From NCBI GenBank assembly GCA_018902385.1, contig JABSSW010000021.1, positions 62,001 through 126,000 on the forward strand: DNA of 64,000 bases, given 5' to 3'. Origin of the DNA: Physcia stellaris (lineage: Eukaryota; Ascomycota; Lecanoromycetes; Caliciales; Physciaceae). Positions 1-12,316 of the stretch are shown piece by piece. The position numbers and the translations under genes are program-made. Position 1 is the first letter of the stretch. Every line of letters begins with the position of its first letter. The notes under the pieces were generated by a model that did not search any database, was not told the DNA's origin, and saw only the letters and a list, made by a program, of their open reading frames with translations.

Positions 1-640
1 CGTCTTGAATGACATTATATCCATGCGGTTTCTCGATCGCGTGTTCTTGTTGAAAGCCGCCATGTGATTTCCTGACGAGAATATTCTGCTATACTCTTAC
101 TGAGGCCACCGTCCGATCAGCTCTTGAGAATGCCCTTGATATTTTGTCGCATTGCTTCTCCATGGTTGTTCGGATATAGTGGACCCATTCTGGATAGAAG
201 CTCTGACGAACTGCGCAGGCTTTTCCGATGACTTTGACGTTCTTGACCTGTCGTCACTGCCATGAATAATCGAGACCTGGAATAACTGACGCTTGTCGCT
301 AGAGATGCCAACGAGGCCGAATGCTTTTTCATGATTGTTGTTTGCTTTAGGCTTCTCATTGCATCGAGATAACTTGCTTTCGAAACATTGCCTTGAGACC
401 AATTTCAGATAGCTCTTCAAGCTCGGACTCGCTCCCTAGACTGAACAATGTAGTGATAGCAGAGTTATACAATCAGTCATGATTGCGATACTTAGCTGTA
501 TAGTATACAGTCTCCTTCTCGACCTGTTTCTCGTTCAGACTCTTGTAAAATCGATATTTTGTCCGGATCGAACGCTGAGAACGTAGCAACACGTCTAACC
601 AATGAACTGCTTGACTGCTAACTATACACGAGTGATGCTA
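1..640. other. Left edge, no confident gene
   Basis: The base composition is ordinary, unlike the AT-rich block that follows. A 107-codon open frame on the minus strand (97-420) is the longest, but it overlaps a second minus-strand frame, has no domain I recognise and no clear splice partners. It could be a remnant of a gene; I do not call it. Confidence 0.3.
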
Positions 641-1905
641 ACCGGATGATTATTGTAATTGTTAAAATGTAAGATACGAAGTGTGACATCAGAGATGTAT
701 AACAGAAAACGATATTATGACTAGACTAATAATTGCAAAACTAATTGTCTTGCAAACTTTCTGTTATATAATCGTTTTGTTTGTTCAATTGTACGAATAA
801 ATCGAACAACGTGTTTCAATTGCAAGTCATTCGGCTTATTGTTTGTTATGATACAAAGAAATGCAAACAACATTTCTTCGAATTCGATGTTTGCTTTGCA
901 GATGATCAGCATATCTCAATTTTGTCGAAATTCGATCATACTTTCTGCCGATCTGAATTCTGAATGTTTTACATGTTTCGACAAAACGTTTGATCGAATG
1001 TCAATTAATCTCGCAAAATTCAAAACGAGAAATCGCGTGTTGAAAACAATGAATCGTCATTGCTGATTGAATGAAATTGCGCTGAAGACGTCATCGTCGC
1101 AAATAGATTGAAATTTCGTGCTGAAAATGAAATCGTCACGAATTGAATCGTCGTGTTTCTTTTTATTCGTTGACGATGTTAACGAGTGTGAAATTTACAT
1201 CGCTCGTCACGATGAAGATCAAATATAATGTCAGAAATCGTGTTTGACTAAAAGATTAACAAATAACAAAACGAAAATATTTGATTTAAAAAGCAAATAT
1301 CTACATGAAAATCGAATGTCAAAAGTAAAAATGTGCGTCAAGTTTTCACTAGTTTCGATATGAACTTTTGCTGATAAAATAAGTTTTCAATCGAGATTTC
1401 AAACATGTTCGTAACAGAAACATTGAATATAAATGACGTAAAAAAAAATGAAATACGTCAATTTTACTCGTTTGTGTTCGAAACGTCTGAAACATTTGTA
1501 CAAAATTCGAATATCGATGAAAAAAAATTTGAAAAAAGAAAAAAAAAATCTGAAAACGAAAAAAAAAAAATTCAATTTTTCGAAAAAATAATGCGTTTCA
1601 ACGCATTAATCGCGACGACGAATTATGTCGATTTTTGAAACATTAATACATACATAAAATTATTCAAATCATCAAATTTCAATAAAAAATAAATGATTGA
1701 ATGTGATGTAACGAATTCGAAAAATTTCGATTTCGTTGTGAATTTCGAAAATAAACAATTTCGAAATTCAACATTATCATCATTTTTCGATCAATGAATT
1801 AATTTTATGTGTATGATTTGTAGCGCAAAAAACGAGTTTCACAACGACGCAAAAATCAATAAAATCAAAGCATTATTGCATATGTTATGATATTGCGAAG
1901 AAAAA
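640..1905. other. Hypermutated AT-rich block, unclassified remnant
   Basis: The sequence changes abruptly to very AT-rich DNA with many TCGA and TTCG words and few CpT, ApG, CpC or GpG steps, especially from about 1620 to 1800. This is the composition seen in the outer LTR fossil at 16.8-29.3 kb. Short open frames exist, but none shows a recognisable reverse transcriptase, integrase or capsid motif. It is most likely an old, heavily mutated repeat copy; the family cannot be told by eye. Confidence 0.55.
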
Positions 1906-2440
1906 CATCCCGATTCTGACCTTTTGAGATGATTATTTTTTTGAGATGAGCCCCTCCAAGCGACTAGCGCAGAAGGGTCTTGACCTTCGGCTAAAAGACA
2001 TGAATCCCCATAATACTTCGACGGTTTGTGCTCGGCTCAGGGCCTTTGTAGCGAGGATACTTGCCTTTCCTTGGCATGCTGATCCCGTAGGCTTACTATA
2101 ACTAACCTCTTTTGTAATTTCGCCGAACGGAATCTCTCAGCCACTCATGCGCCACCTGTGAGCTTATTTTTTCTGTTTGCTGTTCTCGCACCGTTTGCTC
2201 CCACTCTGGACATTCCGACGATCCATTGTCGCAATAAACTGCGCGAGTCAATGTTTTCTTTTCATCTCTTCGATGCGTAGAACCTTTATTGATCATCGGT
2301 TGCGATGGGTCTCTTTCATGCATACATCTCTCGGTATTGTCAACAACTACGAGAGGGCCATAGACACTTGTATACTTGACCGTGGAAAACGTGTGAATCA
2401 TGGTTGAGATAAGCCCAATGTAACCCAAAGAGTCTTCGAA
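1906..2440. other. Intergenic, upstream of the ankyrin gene
   Basis: Normal composition returns at about 1906. The small open frames on both strands overlap each other and look like chance. This interval presumably holds the promoter of the gene at 2441; I see no clear TATA box. Confidence 0.4.
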
Positions 2441-5400
2441 ATGTCGTCCATCGCCAGTGTCGGACTGGACTCATGGCATACCTCGCTAACCAAAGCGGCT
2501 GCAAAAGGTGAAGAGTCTAGAGTCCGAGAGCTCATTGAGGGAGGGTTTTCCCAGGAGGATATCTTTAGGGACGCTTTAAGAATTGCGCTTCAGCGGGTCG
2601 TAGGTCGAGGCCATGAATCTTTGACTCGACTGCTACTTGACAAGGGCGCGGAGGTCAACGTGGTCCAGGAGGGTGAAGTGCTACCATTGTACAGAGCTTC
2701 AGAATTAGGCCGTGACAAGATCGTCAAAGCGCTCATTCAGTCTGGTGCCATCTTAGACGCTGAGGATAAAAGCCACAGGACAGCGATTTTTCCAGCTGCA
2801 CAACGGAACCACAGGGAGACACTGAGCGTACTCTTGGATGCTGGAGCAAACGTGAACGTCAAGGATGGGGATCATCAGAACGTGTTATTATGCTTAGCAG
2901 CTGAGACCTCCGAGAAGCGATCGAAGTGGGGAGTCGAGATCATAGAGATCCTACTTCGAACAGATATCGATCTCGAACAGAAGGATAAAGAGGGGAGAAC
3001 TGCCCTCTTATGGGCTGCTGCAACCGGGAAAGAGACATTGGCGAAGCTGTTGCTCACCTTTCGAGCACATAACAAAGCTGATATTAGTGCAACTAATAAT
3101 CGGGGTAAAACAGCACTTCATCTAGCCGTAGAAAGCAAAATATGTCGTGTAGCCTTGGTCAAAGTGCTTCTGGAAAATGGTGCTGACGTACACGCGAAAA
3201 GTGATGGAAACTGGACGCCACTCCACAATGCTGCTGAGAAGGGATATGAAGACGTTGCTACGCTTCTTCTGCAATGGGGAGCGGAGGTTAATGCTATAAC
3301 TTCGAGTAAAATGAGTGCGCTACACTGGGCTGCGAGGAACGGCCACATCAATGTCGTCAAGCTTCTACTTCGGCAGCAAGGCATCCGGAAAGATCGGAAA
3401 GACTCTGCTGAAGAGAGCCCGATGCTAGGGGCAGCTATGAACGGTCACATTGAGATTGTCCGACTTCTGTCGCCCACAGAGGATGGCGCAAATCTTTCCT
3501 ACGCAGCCGAGGTAGCCTGCAAAGGATTTCAAGCTACAGTGGTGGACTTTGGAATGGAAAATCGATCGATGAATCACACAAAGCATTCCGTATTCGATTT
3601 ACTATACGGCATTGATCAGCAGAGACAGAGGCCTTTAGTAACCACATTGGTCAGAAATATTCCTGCGAAGCCTATCTTCAGGTGGATCCATTTGCCGACT
3701 AACAATTTAGCGTGGGTCGAGACACTCATCACGAAGCATTTTATCGAGAATAGTGCTAGTGATGTGGACGGCTTTAAGGCACTAGAAAAATTCTCGCGCA
3801 GCAACACCGAGGGCCCACAGTCCATTCCTTTTTCATGCGGCCCCTATGCCAACGTATGCAACCCACAGGAAAAGATATACTGTCGAGTAGAATGCCAGAT
3901 ACCCTGAGTGAGGACACTATTCTCGACTCTGATACATCGACTCCCCTTGAAATTTTGCCACAGAGAGAGAATATGCCGCCCTCGGATGGAAAGAGTGCAA
4001 AAAATGCTAGCTCTGACAGGAGACCACTACAGAGTAATAAGAGATCAAAGAATGCTGCTTCTCCTCAGAATACCACACATACCAATAAGCCTACGAATAA
4101 GACAGGTGAAGGTATGCAAGGGATAACTCAGAGAAGCAAAGCGAACAAGGCATTACCACGAAGTAGGCTTTTTAGCGACAAAAAGGCGGCTCGATCAGGC
4201 AACATTGTGCTGTTCATGCCCTATCTCCATTACGAGACGCATCGGAACCGTAAGACAATGGCAGACGTTATCGAGCGGGCAAGTACAAATCCCAACCAAT
4301 TGTCACGAGCTTTCCAAGGGCAGACCTGCGACGAGATGCTGATACATGCATACCTCGAAAGCACACCCAATTTACACATACGGCGTACACTGGATCAGTT
4401 TTACTATCATGCTATTTCGACGGAGGAGAGAGATACAGATCAAGTTGTTTACAGATACACGCAGAGAAAGGGGAAAGAAAAGAAAGTCTTCATGGTCGAT
4501 CAGCTATGGCTTTGGACTCTGGGTACAGACCTAATTATCACTTGTTTCCCGCAGCGTTGGGAGCAGCCTAAGAATGATCGTCTTAGTGTACTGGATGGTA
4601 TCATCGAAGACATGAATTCCAAAACCAGGCCTCCATTGAATTCTGTGTTTGATCTGGTAACGCTCATTACAGGCAGATGCTCTGGCGTCTTTGACAGACA
4701 TCTGCTAGGGGACGAAGATTTTCAATTTCTTGATATGTTTGAAAGTTCAATCGGACAAGTCGTAAGTTTCTATAGCCCACGAAGCTCACGACAATATCAG
4801 TACTAACGCGTCTTAGACCAATCGGGAGACAGAGCTCTTTAAAGCCTTCAATGATGCTTCAAAGCACGCTGCGGATTGGCTAAAAAATCAGCGTGGCAAA
4901 GGAAAGTCTCAATTCTTAGCGTCCTCATCTGGCGAAAGTAATTCCGTCAAAAATACGTCGTTTGTGGATACTCTTCTTGACATCGGCGAAGAAACTGCCC
5001 TACTCGCTGAAACCAAAGATATCCGCGACGAACTCAATATGATATCAATGGTCCTGAAACACCAGGATTCGGTTCTGGAAGACATGTGGAACGCTCTATA
5101 TGAGGAGACCAAAGGGCTTCATCAGCAGCAACTGCAAGCGGAGATCAAGAGGCGCTTCAAAGAACAGCGCAAGTTGGTCGATGTCCACTCGAAAGACATC
5201 GAAAGAATGGACAAGCAGGCTGAAGGAATTTACACATCAGTGAGTCCATCATAATCTTAATTAGGCGGAGTTGACTGAAGATGAAAGTTGACCCACCTCC
5301 TTGACCTCAAACAAAAGCACGCCAACGCTTTGGAAGCTCGCTTCGCCCGCGACCAAGCCGCCTTCACTGGTCGACAAGGCCAAACAATCATGGTCTTCAC

Positions 5401-5884
5401 TATTGTCACAATTGTCTTCCTTCCGATGTCATTTATCGCTTCTGTCTTTGCAATCCCGGTACGAGACTTCCCGCACAGAGACGGGGCGCCATCGATCCCC
5501 TTCTCATATGTCTCGAAAATCATGTTCGGAGCTGGTCTGGCGATATCGATCCCCTTGATACTGTTGGCTTTTACCTTTGATAACCTAGGACTAATTACCA
5601 GAGGTGCCCTGCGATTACTAATGTCTTGGCGGAGAGATACCCAGGAGGAAATCAGTCGGCGGCAGTCATCCCGGCAACAGTCCGATTCGGACGATGAGAA
5701 GATAAAGCCTACATCGCTTGGCCGAAGGTCGGGCGAGATATACAGAAAAGGGTTGAGTCAAGACTTAGAGCGCGACACTCCGCCACTGCGGAGAAGTATT
5801 TACTCGAAAGATAGGAGTCGGAGGGCTGACTCGCGGTCGAGGGCGAGCGGTGATTTAGAGAGGGGTATCACTGTCAGCAAGTGA
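2441..5884 (+). CDS. Ankyrin-repeat protein with C-terminal CorA-like membrane domain (one frame break)
   Basis: About 1,113 residues if read through. Residues 1 to about 345 hold eight or nine ankyrin repeats (for example GKTALHLAVES and TPLHNAAEKGYEDVATLLL). A linker with WIHLPTNN and MRPLCQ follows, then a fungal CorA-like region with MPYLHYETHR, RRTLDQFYY and VDQLWLW, and two membrane segments near residues 946-969 and 993-1013. Introns are clear at 4762-4816 (GTAAGT, TACTAAC, TTAG) and 5240-5287 (GTGAGT). The reading frame changes near 3785-3791, at a run of five A. Either one base is missing, or a 62-base intron (3759-3820) restores the frame. The translation across the site (QQHRGPTVHSFFMRPLC) looks like coding sequence, which favours the missing base. 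The canonical GMN ion-selectivity motif after the first membrane segment is replaced by FAIPV, so magnesium transport is doubtful. A role as a membrane-anchored sensor is inference. Confidence 0.8.
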
Positions 5885-7769
5885 AAGGGAATCATCAATC
5901 CCTGGAACTGTGATCTACTCGGTGGAAGCCTCTGCTGCTCGGTTACGCGTCTTGAGAGCCTCGGGTCAGCCTAGGCTGGAAAGAAACACTAAAGCATGTC
6001 TGACTTGGCCACAATCTGCCGTCCTCCCGTTACCAGCTGGGACCTTCAGGCGTAGGCTTCTAGGCTAATCCCGAAAGCCTAGAGGATAGACAAGAGGGCC
6101 TCCCTCCACAGGCCCACAGGATGGTAGCTTTTGCGACAAATGAAAAATTCCAAATCGGTCAGAACCTCAAACCACGAAGCGCAGCATAGAGTGTGGTGCT
6201 GTTGTTTCAGTACTAGAGCAAACCCCAAGCGGATGTGCGGCGTTGCTTGCGTGATGTGGAATCATGTAAAAGGTTTTAGGTTGAAGTTGCTAAGGGTATT
6301 AAGAATGGGGTAGATAGTAACTTGGTATGAAGACAGACAACTGAATGAGAAGATAAGAAGATAGCTAGAGATTCTCTGAAGCCCATCCCTCCGAACTCTC
6401 TTGAGAGTTTCATTCGGAAAAGTAGATGCTACCGGTCTAATTTCCCGAGAAGCGTGTTTCTTGCAGACACGATTACATCACGCCCAAACCTCTCATCCGG
6501 AGGCTGAGAAACACTTTCCAATGCATCAAGCTTTCAATCGGGCCAACGATGCAGGCTCGGTTGGACTATGACTTGTATTACAGCAGAAACAGCTTGTTAG
6601 ATAGGTCAAGAAATGCGCTATCATAGGTTCACAGCAGGTCCATTCAGATTCGATACATACGTGGAAGGTAGTGGCAATGCACATCTTATCTACGATGGAT
6701 AAAGCCCTCTGATTTGTATAGTTCAGACTGGGAAGAAGCCGCCAGGAAAAAACGTCTATAGTGAAATCATTTTGAGAGCAGGGTTGAAGGAGCGTGAGGG
6801 TATGGGATCGTAGGGACATAACGTATGCATAGAGCATAGTTGCACATGAGGTCGGCTGTAAATTGACCGCAAGATCGATTATCGAGTATGACATCCTTAG
6901 AAGCGAAGGAGGGTTGACGCTCATTGACCAAGGAGCCTCCAAGGGCTGGTACTGCTTTTGAGATGCTACGGATGTGTTTGAAGTATGGCTTCCGGATACT
7001 GAGATACTGAAAAGCCACTTGTAAGGGGGAGAGGGTCTTGAGGCGAGAGCATAGGGTGTAAAAGCATGATGTTATGCAATGCTCGGGGAATGTATTTGTT
7101 GGAACTCAAGACCTATCTCAACTCGCTATCTGTCCATTGCTGCTCGAAGACATGAGATGTCGTATCAACTCAAGATACCACCAGCCGCGAGTCTCTTAGC
7201 TGAAAGGGATCGCTCGTGCGGCGAGGAAACTGTAGCTCCGATGACGAAGAGTGCAGGAATAGGACAAGGAACGTCATTGTTGGGATTGCATAGCTTACGA
7301 GAATTATGTCTCAAGGGCATATCTTTAGAGAATGGCAACTGGATGATTCTTGGATTGAATACTGGGAAGTGGAACACGCTTTGTTCTATCAAGAAGACCA
7401 GTAGATCCAGTTCATTCGTCGATACAGCATTGAATGGTTGAGCCGTGTCTAGATGTAGGGAAGTCATAGGTAATCAAATAAATATATATATAGGGAGTTG
7501 CAGATCCCGGAATATATAAAAGAGATGGAGAAGGGAGCAGGATGTGGATTGAAGTACCCACCAACGTCGCTGTTCGTCGTGATTCGAGAGATAACCCAGC
7601 AGTCATCACATTGTTCCACGGTTTGCATAGTGAGAACTCTAGTGAGTTGGTTGTGAAGGTCTCATTCTATTGGCTGTGAACGTCCCAGTCATCCACTGCT
7701 AACTAAAGAGGTGAGCATGCATGCATTGCGCTAAGTATTCTCCGGCATTACCACAGCCCGCAGACCCAG
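5885..7769. other. Intergenic, no supported gene
   Basis: Open frames of 60-138 codons on both strands (for example 6526-6942 minus and 7079-7441 plus) overlap in conflicting frames and have no domain features. A TATA-like stretch lies at 7511-7521 and an AT dinucleotide run at about 7480-7490, but no gene start follows closely on the plus strand. Confidence 0.4.
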
Positions 7770-9001
7770 TCAACCTCGAACATAACGCATATTCATCTCG
7801 AGAGATGCGAAGAACCTCATTTCCGGCTTGAGTTCTTTCTGCGTCACGACCGTTTGGGGAGCCGCTGACGTGTTCTCAGGACTATTGCTTGAGTCCTCAA
7901 TTCCATCTTCTGCGTAGTCGGAGTCCGTGGTTGTAGACTCTTCGGTATCACTATCGTCATCAGATGTTCCATCCTTAAATGCAGTGTCATCCTCATGAGG
8001 GTCGTAAGCTGTGTCACTATCATCGTCAGGTGTGTCATCCACAAACACCGTCTCGTCCTCATCGGGGTCGTAGGCGTGCAGCTGAAGTAGCCTAGCTACA
8101 GTGTGGAATTGCACTCGCTGCTGATCCGACATTGCCGTGAACAAAGACGTGTCGACAGCGCCATTGATCGTGAAACCAGCGACCCCAGGTTTAGAGTTAT
8201 CCCAAATTGGCTCTTGTGCAACAGGTAGTATCAAGTATGCCTTGGCATTGACTTCGAACACTTCTCTGAAAGACTCCACTTTCTTGGTGCAGATGATGTA
8301 CGGAAAAATGGTAAATTCTTGGGCGAATTTCTATGACAGTGTTAATATGCCTTGATGGTGTCCCGGCAAGAAATCCAGGACTTACGTTTATGCATTTCCT
8401 CAACGTTGAAGCACTATCCGGAGCAATAATGTCACAGTAGTACTCCATTCTCATCCGGTGCCACGTCACTGGGTCGATCTCGCCGGTCTCTGATGCACGT
8501 CCTTGCCTACGAATTGCTCTCCTGAGCGTCTTCTTGGAGAAGTGTGACTCGATGCTGCATCTGCCAGTCAAGCATCGAGAGATCTTAGCCCAATCCCTCA
8601 TGCGTCGCCTAAACCTCGCACCGCGGACAACAACAGCGATTCTTTCCTTAATCTCCTCCGGGAGTGTGCTCAACGACTTGGTCCTCGTATACTGTACTAT
8701 CAAACGGAAAGTTGTGATCGCGGCTTTTGTTTGGACATATGCCTCGACGCTAGCTGCCATTTGGGCGAGACTGACCTGAGCGGCCTATTGAAGAAAAGGA
8801 TTATGTTAGCATGATGATTCGTGGTCGAGCATATGGTGGTACTCAGTTGTTGGACATGTTTTCCGAGCACAGAGCACTCCGCTGCATAACCTAGAGCTCT
8901 AGAGAGGACCAATGTGAGAGAGCAAAGACAGCAAAGAGACTCACCCATGCGAAGACGAAATCATCATGCACATCGGAGAGGGGTTCTGTTGTCTCTGCCA
9001 T
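7770..9001 (-). CDS. Unknown protein with acidic repeated C-terminus, three exons
   Basis: The model is 9001-8945, 8784-8386 and 8330-7770 (1,017 bases, 338 residues). The first intron (8785-8944) has GTGAGT, a GCTAAC branch site and AATAG. The second (8331-8385) has GTAAGT and ATAG and joins in frame. I chose the acceptor at 8331 because the added stretch (KFAQEFTIFPYIICTK) reads like protein and leads straight into the next exon. The middle of the protein is basic (RGARFRRRMRDW). The C-terminus is strongly acidic, with a duplicated unit of about 22 residues (YDPDEDETVFVDD, then YDPHEDDTAFKDG). No family is recognised. There is no signal peptide or membrane segment, so it is probably intracellular. 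Confidence 0.65.
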
Positions 9002-10117
9002 AGCGGAGAGGATGTTTTGGTTTTAATCTGGGGTTGCTATTGGAGACTGGTCACACAAATTTATAGCTTTCTGTGTACCCTAATCATACGGGAAGACTCC
9101 GTTAGTGGCGTTATTTACATGCTGTGAGCTGTACCGGATATATGTTAATCCCGTTTGTCTATAATGGGTGAGGGACCACGAAGCTACATGGTTACATTTG
9201 CTGCTGAAGGTCAGGACTGCCTTTATCGCGTCCACATACCCAAATGCTTCCATTGTACCTATTCTATCTGTTTCTCGGGCCCTGCTGGCGCTCGAGAACT
9301 ACCTAGCCTTCCTTTCGATCGCCTCAAAGAACCAACAAACTCCCACTGTCTAGACAATAGCTCCAGGGAGCAGACGGAGAGAGAGGAGTCAACGTCCGAA
9401 GCCTGCGAAGCAGTAAAAGCTGATAAAAATGGAGAGCAGGGAGGGCCCGGCTCATACTTTCATTCAACCCCGTACAAATGACCACCAACTCCTAGCAAAT
9501 ACTTGAGAATCCCGCATCCATCTCATCCAACTCCCAACGACGAATCTACCACCAAATTGTCACCGTAGTGACTACCTACTCGATCAAAGCCTCTAGTCAC
9601 TCCTCCCAGTCACGCTAGGCAGACCAAAAGAAGGTTGCTGAGAACTGTGTCTCACAGAATTCTAGGCAGCAAGTGCCAAGCGAAAAGTACATACTTTGCA
9701 GACCTACAAGTTCAAGCAGACTGCAGGATTTTGCCCGATACAATGGTTATATATCACCATTTCTTTCACTGTTAAACCTTTCTAATTGTCATTGAATCAT
9801 TAGATCTGGATCCTAGGTGTTTCCGACGAAAAGTTGTCCGACACCGGTATGATGGTCTAACCTACAATTTCTACGATGTCAACCGAAATGCCACACAGTT
9901 CGACAAGCTGATGGAGAGACCAGCCACCCAATGTACCCAGAAGCATCGGATACGGGATACCTGCAGTGGCGGGAGATTCAAGAGCTCCCTGCGCCTCCGC
10001 CAGCGTTTAAAAACAAATACCGCCGCCGCTTTAAGAAACCGAGCTAATGCTGCGTACTTCCTTCATTGCTATGTACAAAATCCTTGGTGTTTTGGGCATG
10101 GCCGGCCTGTAAGCAAT

Positions 10118-10221
10118 GGCCCTGCAGAGCAAAGTGGCCCTGCAGAGCAAAGTGGCCCTGCAGAGCAAAGTGGCCCTGCAGAGCCGGCCCCGCTGAGCAA
10201 AGTGGCCCAGCAGAGCAGCTT
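10118..10221 (+). repeat. 18-base tandem repeat
   Basis: The unit GGCCCTGCAGAGCAAAGT occurs three times exactly (10118, 10136, 10154), then once with a changed end (10172), followed by two degenerate copies to 10221. In one frame it would encode Gly-Pro-Ala-Glu-Gln-Ser repeats, but the surrounding frame has no other support. Confidence 0.85.
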
Positions 10222-10382
10222 TCAGAGCCTAGCTACTCCCCCTGCCTCTGCGACTGGGTTACGGAGCGAGGAAACAAAAGCCTCCAAAGGAGGTGAAAAC
10301 GCCGAAGGAGGCCAAAAACAAGGAGTGGGTGGGCGGGGCAAAAGAAGAGACGAAAGATGGGGAATGGAATAGATGGGGCATT

Positions 10383-10406
10383 GACCTCCTATTTAACTAG
10401 GAGGTC
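10383..10406. other. Perfect 9-bp inverted repeat
   Basis: GACCTCCTA and TAGGAGGTC are exact complements separated by TTTAAC. It could form a small hairpin or be a palindromic binding site; nothing nearby decides this. Confidence 0.5.
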
Positions 10407-10963
10407 AGCCCCTCCAAGCCCCTTTCATTTCGTCATCCCTGCATTAGCACCCATGTCTAGCCTGGACGAATAAATGGGGTCTATAGCCCATGCACTGCTG
10501 GAGTGTGGCATTTCAAATTTTGCGATTATGGCTTCCCGACAGAAGAGCGTTCTAGGGGCGATTCCGGGCCTCCCTCTAGTTGATCCTCAGCTCAGTCCTA
10601 CCTAAAACAGGAATGCCACACCAATTTATGGTATAGAAGTTAAAGACTGCGCCCGACTTTGAGTCGGAGATGGAAGTATTTTCTACCCGATCGACGTTTT
10701 TTCCCAGGAATTGTAAGTAACCTTCGTTTTTCCGTACTCTGTAGCTTTTGTCTACCTGTCAAGGACAGTCGGAAAAATAATGGCAATTACAGGGACCAGG
10801 CGTGTCATCTTCGAAAGTCTACATACTTCTGCATCACGGTGCTTTGTCTTGTGCTGGTTGTTCTCACTTATCACATTTCAGCTCAGGGCATCACTCAGCG
10901 CTCGAACAATGGCATTGTACGAAGTTCTTTGTTTCTCTAAGACAGACTTGACTCTAAGCGATC

Positions 10964-10970
10964 TATATAA
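10964..10970 (+). promoter_or_regulatory. TATA-box-like element of the first BTB gene
   Basis: TATATAA lies about 144 bases before the ATG at 11114, a plausible distance for a fungal core promoter. Confidence 0.4.
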
Positions 10971-11113
10971 ACTGGAACGATACACAGCTCTTCATTCTCT
11001 CCATTACTCCATACATCGCACCTCCATACCGAAGTTCAAACAAAAAGTTACAAAAAGACAAAATCCCTCCACATCTAAAACCATCCTCATTTCCAGCAAC
11101 AATCGACAACAGC

Positions 11114-11882
11114 ATGCAGGACAACTCTGCCAATCGACAGACCTTGAGCATGGAGCATTACTTGTTCTACCATGCCACTCCCCTAGTCAAGATCGTAGTC
11201 GGGGGTCTGACAGAGCCTGAGCGGATATTCCACGTCCACGAAGGACTTCTCGTCCTTAGGTCTGACTATTTCAAATCAGCCTTACACAAGCACTGGGCTT
11301 CAGGGGTTGAAAAGGAAGTGCACCTGCCTGAGGAGAGCGCGCAAGCCTTCAGCGCATTTGCACGATGGATCTACAATGATCTCGACCTAGTCCCAGATGA
11401 CTATCTTCGTAAGTATTTGAGATAAATTTTCTTCTTCCTTCTCTGCACTATGAATATTCTGACCTTCCTGTTCTTTAGACGCGGTTAAGGCCTACGTTCT
11501 TGGAGAGAAAATCTTAGCACCGGCCTTCCAGGACGCGCTCGTGAACGAGATGGAGGACAATCTCCTCGACGCGGTCTACAACAATGCAGTCAGAGCCATC
11601 GACATAAACGCTGAAGGTTCCGAATCACGAGACTTCGAGCCAATAAGTATGGAGCAGGTTGTCGAGCTCGCGGCCATTTTATACGAAGGGACGTCCCGAT
11701 TTGACGACCGGATGACAGATCTGCTAGTCCGCTATGTCGTAGCTAGAATGCACAATCATCTCATGATCAAGCCTTGGAAAGCGGATGACATGAGAGTCCT
11801 GCTAGACAATGGACTGCATGAGTTCTTGTACGAGGTACTCGTTCAAATACCGAGGGTTTGTAACTCCGGGGATGCCAATTAA
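11114..11882 (+). CDS. BTB/POZ-domain protein
   Basis: Exons are 11114-11408 and 11479-11882 (699 bases, 232 residues). The intron has GTAAGT and TTTAG. Residues 22 to about 95 form a BTB/POZ fold: VKIVVGG, then the typical FHVHEGLLVLRSDYFKSAL helix signature and a WIYNDLDL segment. The rest matches the helical tail of small fungal BTB proteins (VVELAAILYEG). Such proteins form dimers and often act as adaptors for Cullin-3 ubiquitin ligases; here that role is inferred from the family. An alternative start is the Met at 11150. It is followed by a related gene at 12560, so this is probably a tandem duplication. Confidence 0.8.
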
Positions 11883-12316
11883 AGGACTTCGGCGCGGATA
11901 GGTGGGATATCGTTGATGCAGGAAGCATTGGTAGCTTTTGTGATTCGTGGTTTTAGGCTTGAAGTCCTCTTGGGGATTCAGGTAGTCCCAGGCGACTTTT
12001 AGAATTATGCTTTATGTTCAGTCCTAGTAAATATGCCGGAGTAAATGTCTGTCTTTTTACTCTACATACATTAAGCCTCCTGGTATCAACTATTTGGAAT
12101 GGCATCACGGTCAACTTAGAGACGCTGAGAGTGGCCTGATGAGTAACCACCCACACAAACATCCTGGACAAGTTACTTTCAGCAACATGAGAAGTACCGC
12201 TTCATTAATCGAATTGATGCATCCATATGACATTGACGCGAGTGCTGATAGCTATCTCAGTGATGCCGTTCGGTAGGTCATCTGGAAGCAATGATTTTCT
12301 CATCCAGATCTGTTCT

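Larger units (their letters stand above)
9002..11113. other. Intergenic with weak open frames
   Basis: Two open frames (9155-9481 and 9911-10372, both plus) have no recognisable domain. The second runs through an 18-base repeat and looks compositionally driven. The stretch from about 10900 to 11113 is the likely promoter and leader of the BTB gene at 11114. Confidence 0.35.

Noticed and set aside
6526-6942. 138-codon minus-strand gene
   Set aside because: Many rare-looking cysteine and serine runs, an overlapping second frame, no domain and no splice support.
8700-8948. Extra coding exon (ALGYAAECSVLGKHVQQL) in the 7770-9001 gene
   Set aside because: The peptide looks plausible, but no pair of splice sites joins it in phase to both neighbours, whereas a single 160-base intron with a GCTAAC branch site does.
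9911-10372. Protein with Gly-Pro-Ala-Glu-Gln-Ser repeats
   Set aside because: The frame depends on an 18-base tandem repeat, and the flanking codons show no domain, splice signal or start context that supports a gene.
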